Positions 55,333-64,000 are shown, counted from the stretch's first letter. The stretch is 64,000 nucleotides of DNA from Pseudomonas gozinkensis (GCF_014863585.1 NZ_CP062253.1:1576501-1640500); one strand, 5' to 3'. Numbers and translations are program-made. The notes: a model not told the origin generated them from the sequence alone.

Positions 55333-56562
55333 ATGGCGACGGGATTGCGCCGGGCGCTGATCGTCACGTTGCTGGCGCTGAGTGCGCCGGTGTGGGCGGC
55401 GAAGAAAGTCGATCTGGATTATCAGGTACGCCTGCTGCCGCAGAGCGATCAGGCCGAAGTGCGCCTGACCCTCGCCAAAGGCGAAGCGGTGCGCAGCCTG
55501 GATTTCGACCTCGGCGATGGCAGCCACTACAGCGACTTCAAGGCCGACGGTCAGTGGCAACTGACGCCGGGCCAACCCGCGCGCGGGATCTGGCGCCCGA
55601 CGGCGGACAAGGCCAGCCTGACCTACCGCGTGCGCATCAGCCACGGCCGCAAGAACGGCAGCTTCGACACGCGCATGACCCCGACCTGGGCACTGATGCG
55701 CGGCGATGAACTGGTGCCGCCAGCCAGGCTCGATCAACAGGACGGCATCGAGCTGGTCGCACGCCTGCACTTCGAATTGCCCGACGGCTGGAAAAGCGTC
55801 GAAACCGCCTGGCCGCGCATCGGCAAGAACAAATTCCGCATCGACAATCCGTCACGCCTGTTCGACCGCCCGACCGGCTGGATGCTCGCCGGCCACCTCG
55901 GCAGCCGTCGCACCCGACTGGGCGAAACCGAAGTCACCGTGGCCTCGCCGCAAGGGCAGGGCATGCGCCGGATGGACGTGCTAACGCTGCTGACGTTTGT
56001 CTGGCCGCAGGTGCAGGCGGTGTTTCCGCGCCATCCGAGCAAACTGCTGATCGTCGGTGCCAACGACCCGATGTGGCGCGGCAGCCTGGCGGCGCGGGAG
56101 TCGATCTACCTCAACACGCGGTTGCCGCTGGTCAGCGAAAGCGGCAGCAGCGCTCTGGTGCGCGAGCTGGCGCAGGTGTTCGGACGGATCAACGACGAGC
56201 AGCGCAGTGACTGGATCAGCGAAGGTTTTGCCGAGTATTACGCCATCGAACTGGTGCGTCGTGCCGGCGGCATGAGCGACGAGCGTTATCAGGCGTTGCA
56301 GGCGAAGCTGGCCAAGGACAGCCAGAAGGTCACGACCCTGCGCGGCGAGCAGATCAGCCCGGCGCAGCTGTCGAAAGCGGTGCTGTTGTTGCAGGAGCTG
56401 GACGGGGAGATTCGCCTGAAGACCCGCAACAAGCGCTCGCTGGATGATGTGCTGCGCGGGGCGATGCATCTGGGGACGGTGGATACCAAGGAGTTCGTGC
56501 AACTCGCCGAAAGCATTCTCGGCGAGTCGTCCAAAGTCCTTGAGACCGCGTTACTGCAGTAA
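55333..56562 (+). CDS. Secreted M61-like protein lacking the zinc motif
   Basis: A 409-residue protein with a signal peptide to about residue 23 (APVWAA). An N-terminal beta-rich region and a C-terminal peptidase-like part resemble M61/M1 gluzincins: DWISEGFAEYYAIEL (about 296-310) is intact, but the place of HEXXH reads RELAQVF (about 276-282), so both zinc His are lost. It is probably a catalytically dead relative with a binding role in the periplasm. AAGGAGCAGGT lies upstream; 20 nt after ycgN. Confidence 0.7.
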   Translation: MATGLRRALIVTLLALSAPVWAAKKVDLDYQVRLLPQSDQAEVRLTLAKGEAVRSLDFDLGDGSHYSDFKADGQWQLTPGQPARGIWRPTADKASLTYRVRISHGRKNGSFDTRMTPTWALMRGDELVPPARLDQQDGIELVARLHFELPDGWKSVETAWPRIGKNKFRIDNPSRLFDRPTGWMLAGHLGSRRTRLGETEVTVASPQGQGMRRMDVLTLLTFVWPQVQAVFPRHPSKLLIVGANDPMWRGSLAARESIYLNTRLPLVSESGSSALVRELAQVFGRINDEQRSDWISEGFAEYYAIELVRRAGGMSDERYQALQAKLAKDSQKVTTLRGEQISPAQLSKAVLLLQELDGEIRLKTRNKRSLDDVLRGAMHLGTVDTKEFVQLAESILGESSKVLETALLQ

Positions 56563-56568
56563 AACCGC

Positions 56569-56664
56569 CATCGCTGGCAAGCCAGCTCCCACAGGTTTGT
56601 GCGGTGACCACCGATTGGTCTCCAGCCCAAAACATTGTGGGAGCTGGCTTGCCAGCGATGAGGC
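56569..56664. repeat. REP-type inverted repeat (CGCTGGCAAG family)
   Basis: ATCGCTGGCAAGCCAGCTCCCACAGG and its complement face each other over about 45 nt, both arms intact. The same family as 10956-11070. Confidence 0.85.
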
Positions 56665-56689
56665 CATCAGCCTCAAGGCAAATCGAGAA

Positions 56690-57067
56690 TCAAACCCCGG
56701 CTTTCGGCGATTTCACCGAGTCATTGCCGGTCACGGTGGCGGTTTTGGTCGCCGCTTCGGCATTGGCCTTGAGCTTGCTCAGCTCTTCACCGGCCCGCTC
56801 GATCTTCGCCCGCACGTTGTTCATGTCCTGACGGCTTTTCTCCAGCAGGCTTTTCACCGAGCTGTGCCCGGTGATGCCACGGGCCATGGCCACGCCGCCG
56901 ATCGCCACTTGAATCAGCCCGAAAACGCCGCCACGGCGCAGGCCCTTGCCGACCATGATCACGCCCCCGGCCAGTGAGCCGATGCGCTCCCAGCCTTCGA
57001 CGTTCTGCTCGGAACGGCTCTGGAACGGGGTGGATTCGATACGCTCGACGCGTTTGAGCTCGGTCAT
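56690..57067 (-). CDS. DUF2892-type small membrane protein
   Basis: A 125-residue protein: NVEGWERIGSLAGGVIMVGKGL (about 22-43) followed by a second hydrophobic segment matches the DUF2892/YgaP-like membrane domain; the C-terminal 50 residues form a Lys/Ala-rich coiled coil. The start at 57067 has GGAGAAAG upstream. Confidence 0.78.
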   Translation of the reverse strand: MTELKRVERIESTPFQSRSEQNVEGWERIGSLAGGVIMVGKGLRRGGVFGLIQVAIGGVAMARGITGHSSVKSLLEKSRQDMNNVRAKIERAGEELSKLKANAEAATKTATVTGNDSVKSPKAGV

Positions 57068-57148
57068 GATCTTTCTCCAGGCAATGAGTAATGGATAAAC
57101 AAGCTGACTGCGCAGGCGGTCAGCTCGTTCCATCGGATGTGCGGTGTT

Positions 57149-57619
57149 TCAGCGGAATTTCGGCCCGGAGCGGGTGTTCAGGCCTTTGGCCATGCGGTCG
57201 TAGAGCACGACGTTGACCGTGGCAGCGAGGTTCATGCAGCCGGTGGTCGGGATGTACACGACGTCTTCGCACCAGTCGCGGATCTCTTGATCCAGCGAAC
57301 CGTCTTCGGGGCCGAAGATGTACAGGGCGCGATCCGGGTGGGTGTATTCCGGCAGCGGGCGGGCGCCGTCGACCAGTTCCACGGCGACCGGTACGCAGTT
57401 GAGCGGCAGGATTTTTTTCAGGTCGTCGATGCCGATCAGCGGGATGTCGTAGTGCACGCGCTTGGTGTCGGTGACGAAATCGGCAGCGCGCTCATAGCGC
57501 TTGCCAGTGTAGAACACGGTCGAAACGCCATAGCAGCCTGCGGCGCGCATCACCGAACCGACGTTTTCCGGTGATTTGGGGTTATACAAACCAATGCAGC
57601 TGTACCGTTTGTCTGCCAC
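57149..57619 (-). CDS. TrmH/SpoU-family RNA methyltransferase
   Basis: A 156-residue SPOUT methyltransferase. NPKSPENVGSVMRAAGCYG (about 13-31) is motif 1, FGPEDGSLD (about 101-109) motif 2 and IPTTGCMNLAATVNVVLYD motif 3 of the knot. GTG start. It would 2'-O-methylate tRNA or rRNA; the exact site is unknown. Confidence 0.88.
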   Translation of the reverse strand: MADKRYSCIGLYNPKSPENVGSVMRAAGCYGVSTVFYTGKRYERAADFVTDTKRVHYDIPLIGIDDLKKILPLNCVPVAVELVDGARPLPEYTHPDRALYIFGPEDGSLDQEIRDWCEDVVYIPTTGCMNLAATVNVVLYDRMAKGLNTRSGPKFR

Positions 57620-57689
57620 GAGCGGGGTGCCTTCGGGAAAAAGAGGGCGATTATACGGGGATTGGGGGAGGGCGGGCAGATTCAGGACA

Positions 57690-57795
57690 GATCGTTCCCA
57701 CGCTCTGCGTGGGAATGCCTCAATGGACGCTCTGCGTCCGCTTTGGGACGCGGAGCGTCCCGGGCTGCATTCCCACGCAGAGCGTGGGAACGATC
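57690..57795. repeat. Long REP palindrome (GATCGTTCCCACGC family)
   Basis: Second copy of the 53858-53959 element, about 106 nt, with outer arms GATCGTTCCCACGCTCTGCG and its complement; the central part differs (TTTGGGACG in place of AGTGACG). Confidence 0.85.
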
Positions 57796-57807
57796 AGAAC
57801 GGGGGGC

Positions 57808-58179
57808 TCAGTCTTCTTTTTTCATGAGGCCGGCCAGGGCAGCAAACGGGTTGTGCGTGGCCTTGGCGATTTTCGGCGTGCTCAGCGAGCCTTCGCCGAA
57901 ATACTGCTGGTCGGTGTAGCGCGAGTGTTCGTTGTCGTGGCAGTACAGGCACAGCAGTTCCCAGTTGGAACCGTCCTGCGGGTTGTTGTCGTGATTATGG
58001 TCGCGGTGATGCACGGTCAGTTCGCTCAGGCGCTTGCCGGAAAACTCACGGGCGCAGCGGCCGCACACGTGCGGGTACATCTTCAGGGCCTTGTCGCGGT
58101 AGCCCATTTCCTTGTCGCGCTGGTTGTCGGCGAGGATGCGATCCAGCTTCGAAGTGTTGGTCGGGGTGGACGAACTCAT
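57808..58179 (-). CDS. yajD: YajD family HNH nuclease
   Basis: A 123-residue protein with an HNH/treble-clef core: paired Cys in CGRC (about 39-42) and CLYCHDNEH (about 77-85), and the catalytic HHRDHNHDNN (about 57-66). AAAGGTGA lies upstream. A stand-alone nuclease of unknown target, widespread in gammaproteobacteria. Confidence 0.88.
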   Translation of the reverse strand: MSSSTPTNTSKLDRILADNQRDKEMGYRDKALKMYPHVCGRCAREFSGKRLSELTVHHRDHNHDNNPQDGSNWELLCLYCHDNEHSRYTDQQYFGEGSLSTPKIAKATHNPFAALAGLMKKED

Positions 58180-58228
58180 GGGTTCACCTTTGTAGAAAGA
58201 CTAATGACGGTTATGAGGCAAGTTTAGC

Positions 58229-58915
58229 TCAGCCCTTGAGCTTCTCGGCAATCCAGATCGTGTGGCGGGTGCCCTTGTTGCCGTGGGCGAAGACCTGGAC
58301 TTCCTCGGCCTTGAAACCGGCCTTCTTCAATTTGTCGGAAAACTGCCGGTCGGCGCTGGCCGACCACACCGCCAGCACGCCTTTGGGCCGCATCGCCCTT
58401 GCGCACGCGGCAAGACCGGCGGCGGAATACAGCCAGCTGTTGGCCTTCTGGGTCAGGCCTTCGGGGCCGTTGTCGACGTCGAGCATGATCGCGTCGAAGC
58501 CGTTCGGCTCGCTTTGCAGCACCTTGGCCACGTCTTCCTGGCGGATCACCGTGCGCGGGTCGAGCAGCGGGCGTCCGGACTTTTCACCGAGCGGGCCACG
58601 GTTCCACTCGACCACGCCCGGCACCAGTTCGGCGACCACCACTTCGGCGCTCTTGCCCAGATGCTTGAGCGCGGAGGCGAGGGTGAAGCCCATGCCCAGA
58701 CCGCCGATCAGCACCCGCGAGTTCGGCCGGCCGGCGACCTTGCGGCACGGGATCTCGGCCAATGCATCTTCGGAACCGTGCATGCGGGTGTTCATCAATT
58801 GGCCGCCGTCGCCGCCCTGGATCTTGATGACGAAGTCCTCGCCATACTCGAACAGGCACAGGGCGCCGCCGTTGTCAGGGATCGGCGTGGTGTCGAGCAG
58901 AACGAAACGTTTCAT
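58229..58915 (-). CDS. Spermidine-synthase-like SAM-binding protein
   Basis: A 228-residue Rossmann-fold protein: VLIGGLGMGFTLASAL (about 68-83) is the SAM/dcSAM-binding loop, VVVAELVPGVVEW (about 92-104) and IMLDVDNGPEG (about 143-153) follow the polyamine-synthase pattern. I start at 58915 (MKRFVLLD); a longer in-frame reading to 59218 overlaps the gene on the other strand. True aminopropyltransferase activity is uncertain. Confidence 0.8.
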   Translation of the reverse strand: MKRFVLLDTTPIPDNGGALCLFEYGEDFVIKIQGGDGGQLMNTRMHGSEDALAEIPCRKVAGRPNSRVLIGGLGMGFTLASALKHLGKSAEVVVAELVPGVVEWNRGPLGEKSGRPLLDPRTVIRQEDVAKVLQSEPNGFDAIMLDVDNGPEGLTQKANSWLYSAAGLAACARAMRPKGVLAVWSASADRQFSDKLKKAGFKAEEVQVFAHGNKGTRHTIWIAEKLKG

Positions 58916-58994
58916 GGAAATCTCTACAGGGGGGAAGGCAAGCCGGCGCGTTGGGAGTAGCCTGAAGGCAGACTTCAGGCCAACGGAGCCCTTG

Positions 58995-59351
58995 ATGAAG
59001 CGCACCATTCTAACGGTCATTACCCTGGCCGCGCTCTCGATAACTGCCGTACAGGCGCAACAGACGATTCCCGTCAGCCCGGCACCGCAACCGGGCTCGC
59101 CCGGTACGGCGACGCCAACCCCGTATCCGCAGATCAGCCCGGTGCTGATTCCCAAGACCGGCCCCGGCAGTGGCGGCCCGCCGCTGGCGCCGATCGAAAT
59201 GCCCAGCCCGCCGACCAAGGATCAACCATTGCCGGGCCTGGAACAGAACGACAGCAAACCCAAATCCCCGGGGGCTAGATCTGCTGGGCGGCGAGCTGGC
59301 CGTCAGCCATGCGCAGGCGTTTGGACAGGGAGACGGCGAGGGCGCGGATGA
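58995..59351 (+). CDS. Small Pro-rich secreted protein
   Basis: A 118-residue frame with a signal peptide to about residue 22 (AVQAQ) and a Pro/Gly/Thr-rich mature part. The last ~25 residues become Arg/Gly-rich and overlap the 3' end of the convergent cNMP gene by 77 nt. This suggests the natural stop was lost by a small frameshift near 59270 (a C/G run) and that the older end was around residue 93. Function unknown. Confidence 0.55.
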   Translation: MKRTILTVITLAALSITAVQAQQTIPVSPAPQPGSPGTATPTPYPQISPVLIPKTGPGSGGPPLAPIEMPSPPTKDQPLPGLEQNDSKPKSPGARSAGRRAGRQPCAGVWTGRRRGRG

Positions 59352-59748
59352 TCTTGGCGGCGATCTTCGGCGCGTCGTTGAGCATTTTTTCCAGCGAGTC
59401 CTTGCCGAGGTTGAGCAATTGACAGTTGCTCGCCGCCACACAAGTCGCCGAACGGCGTTCGCCGTCGAGCACGGCCATTTCGCCGAACGCCCGGCCGCTG
59501 CGCAGGGTGGCCATGGTCACGACCTGGCCGTCGCCACCGGTTTTCTGCACGGCCACCTGGCCGGTGTGGATGATGCACATGAAACTGCCGGCATCGCCTT
59601 CGCGAAAGATCGCTTCGCCTTCAGCCACGGTGCTGATGCTGAAGTAGCCCGAGGCAGCGGCAAAATCCGCCAGTTGCAATTGATCGAACAGGCCGCAGTC
59701 CATCAGCCAGTCGCGGATTTCGTTGTTCAGTAAGGTCGGTTCTGACAT
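59275..59748 (-). CDS. Cyclic nucleotide-binding domain protein
   Basis: A 157-residue protein consisting of one cNMP-binding domain: EGEAIFREGDAGSFMCIIHTGQVAV (about 43-67) and the phosphate cassette GRAFGEMAVLDGERRSAT (about 85-102). No DNA-binding or kinase domain follows, so it is a stand-alone sensor or regulatory subunit. Confidence 0.88.
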   Translation of the reverse strand: MSEPTLLNNEIRDWLMDCGLFDQLQLADFAAASGYFSISTVAEGEAIFREGDAGSFMCIIHTGQVAVQKTGGDGQVVTMATLRSGRAFGEMAVLDGERRSATCVAASNCQLLNLGKDSLEKMLNDAPKIAAKIIRALAVSLSKRLRMADGQLAAQQI

Positions 59749-59797
59749 GTTGTCACAGTCTTTTTGTTTTTCACGGTTTCCGCGCGTTGCACATTCC

Positions 59798-59903
59798 TTG
59801 TGGGAGCGGGCGTGCCCGCGAAGAGGCCATCAGCTTCAACATCGTTGTTTACTGAGACTCCGCCTTCGTCGGATCGCCGCCCGGACCAAGCCCGCTCCCA
59901 CAG
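59798..59903. repeat. REP-type inverted repeat (TGTGGGAGCGGGC family)
   Basis: TTGTGGGAGCGGGCGTGCCCGCG on the left and CCAAGCCCGCTCCCACA on the right enclose TCGTCGGATCGCCGCCCGGA. The same internal segment is shared with the element at 62059-62164. Confidence 0.85.
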
Positions 59904-59964
59904 GGTTCTATGTGTATCGGCTCTTAATGTCTGGAATTAAGACCCAAGTGACAGGCGGAGTTCC

Positions 59965-62019
59965 TCAGGCGATACCCAGAACCTTGAAAACAAATGCATA
60001 TTCGAGCGCTACGTCACGTAATCCCTGATAACGCCCGCTCATGCCGCCGTGGCCGGCGCCCAGTTCGGTCTTGAGCAGCAATGGATTGTCATCGGTCTTG
60101 GTCGCGCGCAATTTCGCCACCCACTTGGCCGCTTCCCAGTACTGCACGCGGCTGTCGTTGTAGCCGGCGATCACCAGTGTCGCGGGATACGCCTGCGCAG
60201 TGACGTTTTCGTACGGCGCATAGGCCTTGATCCGCTCGTAAACGTCCGGCTCTTCGGGATTGCCCCACTCGTCGTACTCGGTGACGGTCAGCGGCAGATC
60301 CGGGTCGAGCATGGTGTTGAGCACGTCGACGAACGGCACTTCGGCAATCGCCACACCAAACAGATCCGGACGCTGATTGAGCACCGCACCGATCAGCAAA
60401 CCACCGGCGCTGCCACCGCTGATCGCCAGTTGTGGCGCGGTGGTGATGCCGTTGAGGATCAGGAATTCAGCGCAGGCAATAAAGTCGCTGAAGGTGTTGT
60501 GCTTGTGCTCCTGCTTGCCGGCGCGGTACCAGGCTTCGCCCAGTTCACCGCCGCCGCGCACGTGGGCGATGGCGAACGCCATGCCGCGATCCAGCAGGCT
60601 CAGGCGGGCGTGGGAGAACCACGGATCGAGGCTCGAGCCGTAGGCGCCGTAACCGTAGAGGTACAGCGGCACCGCTTTGCCGACCATTTCCCGTTTCATC
60701 ACCAGACTGATCGGCACCTGGGTGCCGTCCGGGGCGGTCGCCCACAGGCGCTGGCTGACGTAGGCGTCGGCGTCGAACGGGCCGAGCACCGGAGTTTCCT
60801 TGAGGACAGTCTGTTCGCCGGTGGCGAGGATCAATTGCCGAACCTGAGCCGGACGATTCAGTGCTTCATAGCGCAGGCGAATGCGGTCGCTTTCGAATTC
60901 CAGGCTGTTTTGCACATAGAGGCTGTAGGCCGCGTCCGGTAATTGCACGCGATAAGGCGCCAGACCGTGTGGGCGAACTTCGATGATCGGCAGACCGCCC
61001 TCACGCAGGCTCAGGGTCAGGGCTTCGGCGTTGAGGGTCACGCCATCGAGCATCACCGAATCGCTGTGCGGGATCAGGTTCTGCCAGTCAGCTTCGCTCG
61101 GCGCGATGCCGGTGTCCGGCGCCTGATACAGGGCGAAGTTGATGCCGTCGCGGTTGGTGCGGATGAACCAGGTCCATTCGCCATCGAGTTTGCCGTGATC
61201 GACGTCGTATTCGTGATCCTCGACCCGTGGCGCCAGGCAAGTGAACGGCTGGTGCGGCTGATTGGCGTCCAGCGCCCAGACTTCACTGGTGGTCTTGCTG
61301 CCCAGCGACAACAGCAATTGCTGCTCGGAGCTGGCGCGGTAGCAATGCAGGAAGAAACGCCCGTCCGGCTCGTGGAATACCTCTTCGGCGGCCGTGCCGT
61401 CGAGGCGGTAGCGGAACAGTTTGTGCGGCCGATGGGTGTCGTCGAGCACGCCGAAGAACAGCGTCAGGCTGTCGTTGGCCCAGGTCATGCTGCCGTCGCA
61501 GTCCTGGAATTCCAGTTCGCTGACACGCTCGCTGGATAATTCCTTCACGAACAGCGTGTAAATCTCGTCACCCGAGGCATCGACGCTGTAGGCCAGACGC
61601 TGGTGATCCGGGCTGATGCTGAACGCACCGAGGGAGAAAAAGCCGCCGTTGGCCAGGGCGTTCGGGTCGAGCAGTAGTTGTTCGCGGCTTTCGTCGAGGG
61701 TCAGGCTGTCGTCGGCCGGGCGCGGGCAGCGGTAGTGACGGGCGTATTCGTCACCCGCTGTGGTGCGGGTGTAATACAGGTACGGGCCCCACGGCGAGGG
61801 CAGGGACAGGTCGGTTTCAAGGATTCGGCCCTTGATCTCCTCGAACAGGGTTTCACGCAGTTCGGCCTGATCGGCGGTCTGTGTCTGCTGATAGTCGTTT
61901 TCAGCCTTGAGGTAGTCGAGCACCGCGTCGGTGTCGCGCTCCTGCAGCCAGGCGTACGGGTCGTGTCCGGCGGCCTTGTGGGCAATCGGGGCGCTGATGA
62001 CGTTGGCGGATACGGGCAT
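59965..62019 (-). CDS. ptrB: Oligopeptidase B (S9 prolyl oligopeptidase family)
   Basis: A 684-residue serine peptidase that cleaves short peptides after basic residues. N-terminal beta-propeller to about 410, then the alpha/beta hydrolase domain with nucleophile Ser in SGGSAGG (about 527-533) and the distal Asp (about 615) and His (LGAGHGG, about 650). I start at 62019 (MPVSANV). Stands between REP elements. Confidence 0.93.
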   Translation of the reverse strand: MPVSANVISAPIAHKAAGHDPYAWLQERDTDAVLDYLKAENDYQQTQTADQAELRETLFEEIKGRILETDLSLPSPWGPYLYYTRTTAGDEYARHYRCPRPADDSLTLDESREQLLLDPNALANGGFFSLGAFSISPDHQRLAYSVDASGDEIYTLFVKELSSERVSELEFQDCDGSMTWANDSLTLFFGVLDDTHRPHKLFRYRLDGTAAEEVFHEPDGRFFLHCYRASSEQQLLLSLGSKTTSEVWALDANQPHQPFTCLAPRVEDHEYDVDHGKLDGEWTWFIRTNRDGINFALYQAPDTGIAPSEADWQNLIPHSDSVMLDGVTLNAEALTLSLREGGLPIIEVRPHGLAPYRVQLPDAAYSLYVQNSLEFESDRIRLRYEALNRPAQVRQLILATGEQTVLKETPVLGPFDADAYVSQRLWATAPDGTQVPISLVMKREMVGKAVPLYLYGYGAYGSSLDPWFSHARLSLLDRGMAFAIAHVRGGGELGEAWYRAGKQEHKHNTFSDFIACAEFLILNGITTAPQLAISGGSAGGLLIGAVLNQRPDLFGVAIAEVPFVDVLNTMLDPDLPLTVTEYDEWGNPEEPDVYERIKAYAPYENVTAQAYPATLVIAGYNDSRVQYWEAAKWVAKLRATKTDDNPLLLKTELGAGHGGMSGRYQGLRDVALEYAFVFKVLGIA

Positions 62020-62058
62020 GGAAAGCTCTCGAAAATATAACGGAATAGGGTTTCGCAA

Positions 62059-62164
62059 CCTGTGGGAGCGAGCTTGCTCGCGAAAGCGGAGGCTCAGTCA
62101 ATAATAGTGTTGAATCTGACGGCCTCTTCGTCGGATCGCCGCCCGGACCAAGCTCGCTCCCACA
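62059..62164. repeat. REP-type inverted repeat (TGTGGGAGCGAGC family)
   Basis: CCTGTGGGAGCGAGCTTGCTCGCG and CCAAGCTCGCTCCCACA face each other about 65 nt apart, enclosing TCGTCGGATCGCCGCCCGGA as in 59798-59903. Confidence 0.85.
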
Positions 62165-62257
62165 ATGTCCGGGGCTGACCGACTGGCATTGGGACAAGCC
62201 TGACGTGCGAAAAGTCGTTACTATAAGCGCCTCTTTGCCTGCCTTGCCATGGACACC

Positions 62258-62749
62258 ATGACCGAGAACGACTATCTGATCGCCTGGGGCCTTTACGCCT
62301 TTGCCGCCGTGGGCTGCCTGTTGGTATGGATGCGGATGACCCGCTGGATGTGGCGCTGGCTGCGCGAGCCGCTGCGTGTATTGATGGCGGTGTTGCTGTT
62401 CAGCCCGACCATCATCGACCCGGTGAAGGAAAAATTCGCCCCGGCCATCGCCATCACGGCGCTGGATCTGGCGTTCAAGGTGGGTAACAACGCCTGGCGA
62501 GCGATTTCCGAACTGCTCATGTACGCCATGATCGCGTTCGGCCTGTACCTGATTTTCGTGCTGATTCGTTTCCCGATCGAGCGCGCTTCGAACGCTCGCA
62601 AGGAGCAGGCCGAAGCTGCTCGCGCAGCGGCCCGTGCCGATGACGAACGTGACGCCGATCAACCGTTCGGCGGTGCAGGCGATGATCGATATGGCCGTCC
62701 ACCGCTGCCGAGCAATCCGCAGCGTCGACGCGTCGAGCCGCGTCTGTAA
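62258..62749 (+). CDS. Hypothetical inner-membrane protein
   Basis: A 163-residue protein with three hydrophobic segments (about 6-24, 38-53 and 84-103) and a charged Ala/Arg/Asp-rich C-terminal tail. I start at MTENDYL (62258); an ATG 9 nt earlier is possible. Sixteen nt before the amidotransferase gene, probably one transcript. Function unknown. Confidence 0.72.
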   Translation: MTENDYLIAWGLYAFAAVGCLLVWMRMTRWMWRWLREPLRVLMAVLLFSPTIIDPVKEKFAPAIAITALDLAFKVGNNAWRAISELLMYAMIAFGLYLIFVLIRFPIERASNARKEQAEAARAAARADDERDADQPFGGAGDDRYGRPPLPSNPQRRRVEPRL

Positions 62750-62765
62750 TCACGAGAGTCCGCAC

Positions 62766-63542
62766 ATGTGTGAATTACTGGGCATGAGTGCCAACGTGCC
62801 GACCGACATCGTGTTCAGCTTCACCGGGTTGATGCAGCGCGGCGGTCGCACCGGTCCGCACCGCGACGGCTGGGGCATCGCGTTCTATGAAGGTCGTGGG
62901 CTGCGCCTGTTCCAGGACCCGGCGGCCAGCAGCGAGTCGGAAGTCGCCAATCTGGTGCAGCGCTATCCGATCAAGAGCGAGGTGGTCATCGGGCATATCC
63001 GTCAGGCCAACGTCGGCAAGGTCTGCCTGTCCAACACCCACCCGTTCGTCCGCGAACTGTGGGGGCGCAACTGGTGCTTCGCGCACAACGGCCAGCTCGC
63101 CGATTTCACTCCGATCAAGAGTTTCTACCGCCCGGTCGGTGATACCGACAGCGAAGCGGCATTCTGCGATTTGCTCAACCGGGTACGTGCAGCATTTCCG
63201 GAGCCGGTCGATATAGAAGTGCTGCTGCCGGATCTGGTTGCCGCATGCGCCGAATATCGCAGCAAAGGCGTGTTCAACTGCCTTCTCAGCGACGGCGACT
63301 GGCTGTTCTGCTATTGCTCGACCAAACTGGCGCAGATCACCCGACGCGCACCGTTTGGTCCGGCGCGGCTCAAGGACGTCGATGTGATCGTCGACTTCCA
63401 GGCCGAAACCACGCCCAACGACGTGGTCACGGTGATTGCCACCGAACCCTTGACCGAAAACGAAACCTGGACCCGCTACGAACCGGGCCAGTGGAGCCTG
63501 TGGCGACGCGGCGAATGCGTCAGCCAGGGCACGACCGAATAA
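62766..63542 (+). CDS. Class II glutamine amidotransferase (YafJ-like)
   Basis: A 258-residue stand-alone Ntn-type amidotransferase with Cys2 as the N-terminal nucleophile (MCELLGMS) and the conserved RxH/NTHPF and NGQL ([10 protein letters not shown], about 111-120) segments. E. coli YafJ is the closest named type. No synthase domain is attached, so the acceptor is unknown. Confidence 0.9.
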   Translation: MCELLGMSANVPTDIVFSFTGLMQRGGRTGPHRDGWGIAFYEGRGLRLFQDPAASSESEVANLVQRYPIKSEVVIGHIRQANVGKVCLSNTHPFVRELWGRNWCFAHNGQLADFTPIKSFYRPVGDTDSEAAFCDLLNRVRAAFPEPVDIEVLLPDLVAACAEYRSKGVFNCLLSDGDWLFCYCSTKLAQITRRAPFGPARLKDVDVIVDFQAETTPNDVVTVIATEPLTENETWTRYEPGQWSLWRRGECVSQGTTE

Positions 63543-63554
63543 GGATTTCCCCGA

Positions 63555-64000
63555 ATGTTGCTCAGTTATCTACGGCTGGTGTTGTTTGCGGCGGGCCTGT
63601 TGATCGGTGTCCAGGTGCCGGGCTTCATCAACGATTACGCCAAGCGGGTCGAAGCGCACCTGATCGAGGCGCAGACCGGTCTGCGTGGTTTCCAGGGCAC
63701 CGCCGAGCAGTTCTTCAAGGGTGATATCCAGGCGCTGGTCGCCCACTATCGCGCCAGCGAAGACCCGGTGTTTCGCAGCGATGCCGATAGCCTGAGCACC
63801 TTGCTCAACCGTCAACTGGCGCTGGATAAACAATTCCAGGCGATGCAGGGCCCGTGGTACATCCGCTTCCTGCAAGTGGTGCTGGCCGCCGACCCGGACA
63901 TCCGCAAGGAAACCTGGAACGGTTACAGCTACCAGATCCTGCTGACGCCGGAAGCGATGATCTGGGGCATGAGCGGCGCGCTGCTGCTGTCGTTCGGTCT
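63555..64000 (+). CDS. DUF2937 family protein (cut by window end)
   Basis: At least 148 residues: an N-terminal helix (LVLFAAGLLIGVQVPGF, about 8-24), a long periplasmic helical region and the beginning of a second membrane helix (WGMSGALLLSFG) at the window end, as in the DUF2937 family. Twelve nt after the amidotransferase. The frame is open at 64000. Confidence 0.8.
   Translation, partial: MLLSYLRLVLFAAGLLIGVQVPGFINDYAKRVEAHLIEAQTGLRGFQGTAEQFFKGDIQALVAHYRASEDPVFRSDADSLSTLLNRQLALDKQFQAMQGPWYIRFLQVVLAADPDIRKETWNGYSYQILLTPEAMIWGMSGALLLSFG

Overview
The window is a piece of chromosome from a Pseudomonas of the P. fluorescens group. Three conserved blocks support this: the algU-mucA-mucB-mucD envelope-stress operon beside nadB; the gcvR-bcp / dapA-bamC-MBL-purC-tRNA-Ser block; and several pseudomonad-type REP palindromes in otherwise GC-rich DNA. 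No insertion sequence, CRISPR array, rRNA or complete prophage was seen.

Layout. 1-1100: two small Tyr-rich lipoproteins with near-identical ribosome-binding regions. 1250-8922: an AT-richer cluster of a family-4 glycosyltransferase, an unknown membrane-anchored protein and a giant (1852 aa) RTX-type calcium-binding protein, with no secretion system beside it. 9000-20250: housekeeping and transport genes, namely an HIBYL-CoA hydrolase-like enzyme, ung, a tricarboxylate transporter (tctCBA plus an AbrB-family membrane protein) with its divergent two-component system tctDE, an HDOD protein, ygfZ, sdhE and a ygfX-like gene. 20218-26219: nadB, then algU-mucA-mucB-mucD; no mucC lies between mucB and mucD. 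26298-34253: bepA-like protease, TusA-like protein, AI-2E exporter, bcp, gcvR, dapA, bamC, an MBL hydrolase, purC and tRNA-Ser(CGA).

34254-36360 is a variable segment just downstream of tRNA-Ser. It carries a solitary Mrr-like nuclease, a DUF3077 gene behind a highly structured self-complementary leader, and a 3'-truncated orphan hicB, between near copies of the tRNA's own terminator. 36378-45555 holds the DUF2950/DUF3300 pair, ppk2, a hypothetical membrane protein, a DUF1508 gene and a tightly overlapping four-gene operon (GT2, methyltransferase, GtrA, DUF6311) that looks like a lipid-linked sugar-modification pathway. 45628-51257: two LysR regulators flanking a CHMI-family isomerase, a CynX-type MFS transporter and a phosphoethanolamine transferase with a possible ColR site upstream. 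51388-64000: rnd, ycgL, a D-2-hydroxyacid dehydrogenase, a nitroreductase, ycgN, a secreted M61-like protein that has lost its zinc motif, a TrmH-type methyltransferase, yajD, a spermidine-synthase-like protein, a cNMP-binding protein, ptrB, a class II amidotransferase and a DUF2937 gene cut by the window end.

The least-described items are the RNA leader in front of the DUF3077 gene (its Shine-Dalgarno region has a perfect 10-nt complement upstream, reminiscent of C4 antisense RNAs), the RTX/glycosyltransferase cluster, the GT2-GtrA-DUF6311 operon and the degenerate peptidase. Regulatory calls (TctD, ColR and AlgU sites) rest on motif reading only.
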